Positions 60,709 to 64,000 of a DNA stretch of 64,000 nucleotides are shown here, in pieces. This DNA comes from Nodosilinea nodulosa PCC 7104 (GTDB taxonomy: Bacteria; Cyanobacteriota; Cyanobacteriia; Phormidesmidales; Phormidesmidaceae), in the NCBI RefSeq assembly GCF_000309385.1, contig NZ_JH976537.1:2880715-2944714 (forward strand), in the 5' to 3' direction. A program made the translations under genes and the position numbers. The notes beneath the pieces were generated by a model. The model had not been told where the DNA came from. It did no database searches and saw only the letters and a list, made by a program, of their open reading frames with translations. Position 1 is the stretch's first letter; every line of letters starts with the position of its first letter.

Positions 60709-63246
60709 ATGATGACAGTAAGAGATTGGTCTCAATTTTATGCTCCTGAACGGCAGGCAGATTGGCAACTACCTGCCGCCAGCCAAGTCATTCTGGAGAG
60801 AGGAATTTTTCGTCAGTTGATGCTCTCCTGGAGCGAACTGCCCAATAAAACGAATGAGGGAAAAGATATTCCTCTCTGGCTTCTGTGTTGCGATGTACTT
60901 GAAGTGAATCAAGACATTTTAATTGAGCAAAAACTAGCCCTAGTTTTTGCCAGACGAGTTGAAGTTAATAATGCTGCGTCGTTAATTTGTGATCGCAGAA
61001 AAAATGATCCTCAGAACATCATCATTTTCGCGCAGGAAGTCGTTGATGGAGCAACCGGAAAGCCAGCCTCACTGAATATCAAAGCGGTGAGCGACAATAA
61101 AACTGTAAAGACTCACAGTTTTCAGCCTGATCCAGTGACTCAGGGGGCAACTGGTTTCTCTTGGTCGACAAAGTCCGCAGAACCCGTCGTACTAAAACCT
61201 GAAGATCTTGATCCTGCCTACTTCTATGAAGGTGCCCCCTTGCGACTGGCGCTGGTGACAGCATTTCAGTTGGCTACGCTATTATCAACGGAAGACGAAA
61301 ACTTGAGTATCGCACAGCTCCGGTGGGTCAGTAGTTTGGCGAAGTCATCCCCTGAGACTCGCGATCTGGCGGCTCAAGCAGCCTCAATGGTGATGACACT
61401 CCTCGATCTGCAAACAGCAGCAGACAATAACGCACTCCTGGTCCCTCAGCTTGATTTAGATATCTATGCAGCAAAAGCTCAAGACTTTATGGGGCTACTG
61501 CGAGAACGACAAGACAAATGGGATAAATTACAATCTCGACTAGCCGATGATGAGCACTGGGCTGATGCCGCAAGGGATACGATCGCGACTCAGAAAAATC
61601 AGAAAGAACTTGCTGAAAAACTGGTAAGTCAAGCCGAAAATACTCGTCGCCAAGCAGTAGATGCTCGTGATATTGCAGCAAGGCAAGTCGTAGCAGAACA
61701 AGAGAAGGTAGAGCATTGCCGGAAAGTTTTTGAGCACGGCATTGAGCAGTGGAAAGAAGCTCATATCAGAGCTGAAGAGATAAATATTGTTACGGGGGTC
61801 GGCAAAATGCTCCTCCAATTGCCAGCCATCCTAACGGTTGGTCCGATCGCAGCATTGCCAACCGCTGTAAAAGTTACCGAGGGTGTAACATCTGTCGTAG
61901 ATAGCGTTGGTTCTATAACCCGATTTGATCTCGGCATCACAGATCTTGGCCTCAGTAATGCTGATATTGGATCATCTGAACCACCATCCCAGGAAGCATC
62001 CAGAGCAGGTTCCCAACCATCTGCCAATGGGGAGGAAGAAAAGAAGAAACTTCAAGAAGCGGAAGATCAGCTTAAAAGTGGGCTACAAACTGCTGGTGAA
62101 AGTGGCAAAGAAATTTTCGACGCTATTAGCAATATTATCAACATTACGAAAACAGCCAGTCAAGTGGGAGCGCAAAGTCATGAGATTTTGCAATCCGTGG
62201 AAAATGCTACTAATGAAGCCTTCTCTTCTTATGAGGTTAGAGGTCTTGATGTAGTGACGGGTGGTAGCCAGATTTGGGATCTCCTTAAGAACACAGTAGA
62301 GAATACTTTTGAAAACATCAGCATCTTGAAAGACATTGCCGGGGGTACAGATTATCGTCTGGAGATTCGTAATCTCATTATCTATGGAAAGGCGTTTAGC
62401 GAAGCTCGATTAGCAGTAGCTAAGGCAGATGCACAACTTGCGGAAATGAAATGGCGACGCATTGCGATAGAAAAAGAGATTGATATTACTGAACGGCGTC
62501 TAAAAGAATTGGGTCAACAGATCAGACAAGATCAGACGTTTGCTCAATTGGCCTTTGGCAGGATTCTTGATACGAAGAGATCTATCTATCTCGCCATGGA
62601 AGCGTATCAGCGTGCATTCAAATATTTCACCCTTGTTGGTAACGCTGATGCTCCTATACTGCCACGAATTACTGATAACGTAGATAAATTTGGATCAGCA
62701 GTATCTCAAATTTCAGGTAAAGAATTAAGGAGCAAAGCCCTGAGCCAACCTCCGGAAACTATGAACCGTTACTTTAATCTTACAAATGAGAAATTACTGG
62801 CCCTAAAATCTGATGGATTTGTCACATGGGAGCTAAAGCCTGACCATCAGTGCTTCAAATCTTTTTGTCGAGTTAGATTTAGAAGGGTACGTATTTTTGC
62901 TGAAGGCTTAGACTATTCTGAGGACATCGAGATTAGAATTCTAACCTCGGGGATGTACACTGACAAACTACCTGAAGGAGGTTTTCGGACTTTTATAGGA
63001 AGCACGACGCGGCGAAACTTCGTCTATAAAGGAGCGAATCGTCTAGATATAGCGTTTGATGGCGACATTGCACCGCGCTACGAGAACGACTTCTTCTTAC
63101 CGACTCCTTTCACAATCTGGACTATCGTAATTCAACCTTATAGCAGTGGAAATACAGCTATAGATTTGGATTCGCTTAAAACCTTCTTGAAACCAATCGA
63201 AAGCTTAAGGGTTGAGCTTTATGGTGAAGCTACACCCATTTCTTAA
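60709..63246 (+). CDS. putative large toxin-like protein (Tc-toxin-A-like C-terminus)
   Basis: 845 aa with a near-ideal ribosome binding site (GGAGGTG). Residues ~28-130 look like a small beta domain (LVFARRVEVNNAASLICD, IIIFAQEVVDG). ~165-360 is helical, with coiled coil at ~255-355. ~363-400 is hydrophobic/Gly-rich (GKMLLQLPAILTVGPIAALP). ~405-445 is a low-complexity acidic linker, and ~445-640 long helices (ERRLKELGQQIRQDQ, AMEAYQRAFKYFTL). ~690-845 is beta-rich (CRVRFRRVRIFAEGL, IEIRILTSGMY, FFLPTPFTIWTIVIQP, LRVELYGEATPI). The helix-then-beta end resembles the pore and TcB-binding parts of Tc toxin A subunits, at a fraction of their size. No signal peptide. This is inference from pattern. 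Confidence 0.4.
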   Translation: MMTVRDWSQFYAPERQADWQLPAASQVILERGIFRQLMLSWSELPNKTNEGKDIPLWLLCCDVLEVNQDILIEQKLALVFARRVEVNNAASLICDRRKNDPQNIIIFAQEVVDGATGKPASLNIKAVSDNKTVKTHSFQPDPVTQGATGFSWSTKSAEPVVLKPEDLDPAYFYEGAPLRLALVTAFQLATLLSTEDENLSIAQLRWVSSLAKSSPETRDLAAQAASMVMTLLDLQTAADNNALLVPQLDLDIYAAKAQDFMGLLRERQDKWDKLQSRLADDEHWADAARDTIATQKNQKELAEKLVSQAENTRRQAVDARDIAARQVVAEQEKVEHCRKVFEHGIEQWKEAHIRAEEINIVTGVGKMLLQLPAILTVGPIAALPTAVKVTEGVTSVVDSVGSITRFDLGITDLGLSNADIGSSEPPSQEASRAGSQPSANGEEEKKKLQEAEDQLKSGLQTAGESGKEIFDAISNIINITKTASQVGAQSHEILQSVENATNEAFSSYEVRGLDVVTGGSQIWDLLKNTVENTFENISILKDIAGGTDYRLEIRNLIIYGKAFSEARLAVAKADAQLAEMKWRRIAIEKEIDITERRLKELGQQIRQDQTFAQLAFGRILDTKRSIYLAMEAYQRAFKYFTLVGNADAPILPRITDNVDKFGSAVSQISGKELRSKALSQPPETMNRYFNLTNEKLLALKSDGFVTWELKPDHQCFKSFCRVRFRRVRIFAEGLDYSEDIEIRILTSGMYTDKLPEGGFRTFIGSTTRRNFVYKGANRLDIAFDGDIAPRYENDFFLPTPFTIWTIVIQPYSSGNTAIDLDSLKTFLKPIESLRVELYGEATPIS

Positions 63247-63562
63247 AAACGTTGAGCCGCAAAGAGATATCAATCAAGGTATCAGGATTCAATTATCTTA
63301 TTGTGATTGCTATCGTCTTAGAGTGCACTCCTTGATGCAACTTTCCCCGCTCCATAGATGGATTTTTGGGAACACGCCATGCTTATAAATTCCTTAAAAA
63401 TAACAACTGCCAGCTAACAATGTCGGCGCACACAGACCGCCAGGAAATTATCTGTTAGAAGTTTGAGGTTACCTGCGGCGGGTGATGGGCAGTGTTATCA
63501 CGATAGCTAAGCTGTTAAGCATCTAAACTACATATTAGGGAGTGTATTTTGGTGAGTTATAC
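63247..63562. other. AT-rich intergenic region
   Basis: 316 bases after the 845-aa gene. No ORF, no clear terminator and no recognised repeat. The left end of the IS630-type element should lie here, but its inverted repeat could not be identified because the right end is outside the window. Confidence 0.4.
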
Positions 63563-64000
63563 ATGCCAATCAAGAATTACCTAACGGCCGAAGAGAAACA
63601 GGAATTGCAGAAGCAGCTTAAATTTCATGAGCATCCCGACGTTCGTGAGCGTATTCTAATTCTGCTATTGCGAAATGATGGCAGAAAACAGCAAGAGATT
63701 GCAGACTTTCTAGGTTGCTCCTTAAGGAAAGTAGCCTATTGGTGTGCCCACGGAAATCCAAGTGACTTAGCCAGTTTAACCGATGAACGAATGCATGGGA
63801 ATTATCATAAGGCCACCGATCAATATGTCAACTTATTATTGGATGTCATTGAGAAATAGCCTCAAGAATTGGGGTACGAATTTGGTCGATGGACGGCGGC
63901 TCGGCTCGCCACATATTTAGAACAAGAAACCGGGATTCAGCTAAGTGGGAGTCAAGTGAGGAGGATTCTCAAGTCAAAAAGTACGTTACCTCTGGGCCAA
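63563..64000 (+). pseudogene. IS630-type transposase, interrupted and cut by the window end
   Basis: ATG at 63563 opens MPIKNYLTAEEKQELQKQLK with a helix-turn-helix (QEIADFLGCSLRKVAYWC), typical of the N-terminus of IS630/Tc1-like transposases. The frame meets TAG at 63857-63859, yet continues in frame beyond it with PQELGYEFGRWTAARLATYL and TGIQLSGSQVRRILK. Near 63978-64000 the expected YVYLWAK reading requires a frame change. At least one nonsense codon and one frameshift make it a decayed copy. The catalytic DDE part is outside the window. Confidence 0.75.

Noticed and set aside
1..64000. CRISPR array
   Set aside because: Searched by eye for regularly spaced 25-40 base repeats; only short tandem or inverted repeats without spacers were found.

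Overview
The window comes from a cyanobacterial chromosome. It carries psbA (photosystem II D1), a solanesyl-diphosphate synthase, the myxol-type carotenoid genes cruF/cruG, a cruP-like cyclase paralogue, DUF3727, DUF4912 and Uma2 families, and very frequent GCGATCGC (HIP1) octamers. A HetZ-related protein suggests a filamentous lineage (Leptolyngbya/Nodosilinea-like is a guess from gene content). Most of the window looks GC-rich. The last ~6 kb is visibly more AT-rich.

Layout. 0-2.7 kb: end of an unknown gene, YggT, a HetZ-related protein, a sugar transferase. 2.7-4.7 kb: a nested insertion, with an IS4-family element inside a hairpin repeat (family B) that itself sits inside a second repeat (family A). 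4.7-10.3 kb: a minus-strand block proB / YqeG / mltG / DUF3727 / ruvX / GNAT. 10.6-14.2 kb: cruF-cruG, CYTH, solanesyl-diphosphate synthase. 14.2-16.3 kb: a long gene-poor stretch with a structured leader before a 39-aa membrane ORF, a second family A copy, a perfect 18-bp inverted repeat and a possible small RNA before a group 2 sigma factor. 17.4-23.6 kb: a PAS-GGDEF diguanylate cyclase and a coxBAC aa3-type oxidase operon. 23.6-29.8 kb: an FAD/SLH protein, a CsbD-like secreted protein, and cruP / SirB1 / sdhC in tight succession. 30.4-35.7 kb: a hybrid kinase whose GAF domain carries both cysteines of a DXCF cyanobacteriochrome, a carotenoid-type FAD enzyme and a USP. 35.7-37.4 kb: a cluster of DnaA-box-like motifs before dnaN, a candidate oriC. 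37.4-50 kb: NTase, aldolase/SDR fusion, a secreted CNC-motif protein with a UreH/ferric-reductase-like membrane protein, murI, a DNA glycosylase, Uma2/DUF29, psbA, HIT, a Rieske FAD enzyme. 50-57.5 kb: carotenoid oxygenase, FBT transporter, a PBP-linker-DUF4912 fusion, an NTF2-like protein and repeats.

The right end (57.9-64 kb) is the most unusual part: an AraC regulator followed by two large genes with pore-forming-toxin-like architecture, bounded on the right by a decayed IS630-type transposase. The first toxin-like gene (417 aa) resembles ClyA/XaxA alpha-helical pore formers. The second (845 aa) has a beta N-terminus, a long coiled coil broken by a hydrophobic segment, and a C-terminal beta domain reminiscent of the TcB-binding domain of Tc toxin A subunits. 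If this holds, it is a compact two-component toxin cassette. All family calls here rest on reading the sequence by eye, with no database search.
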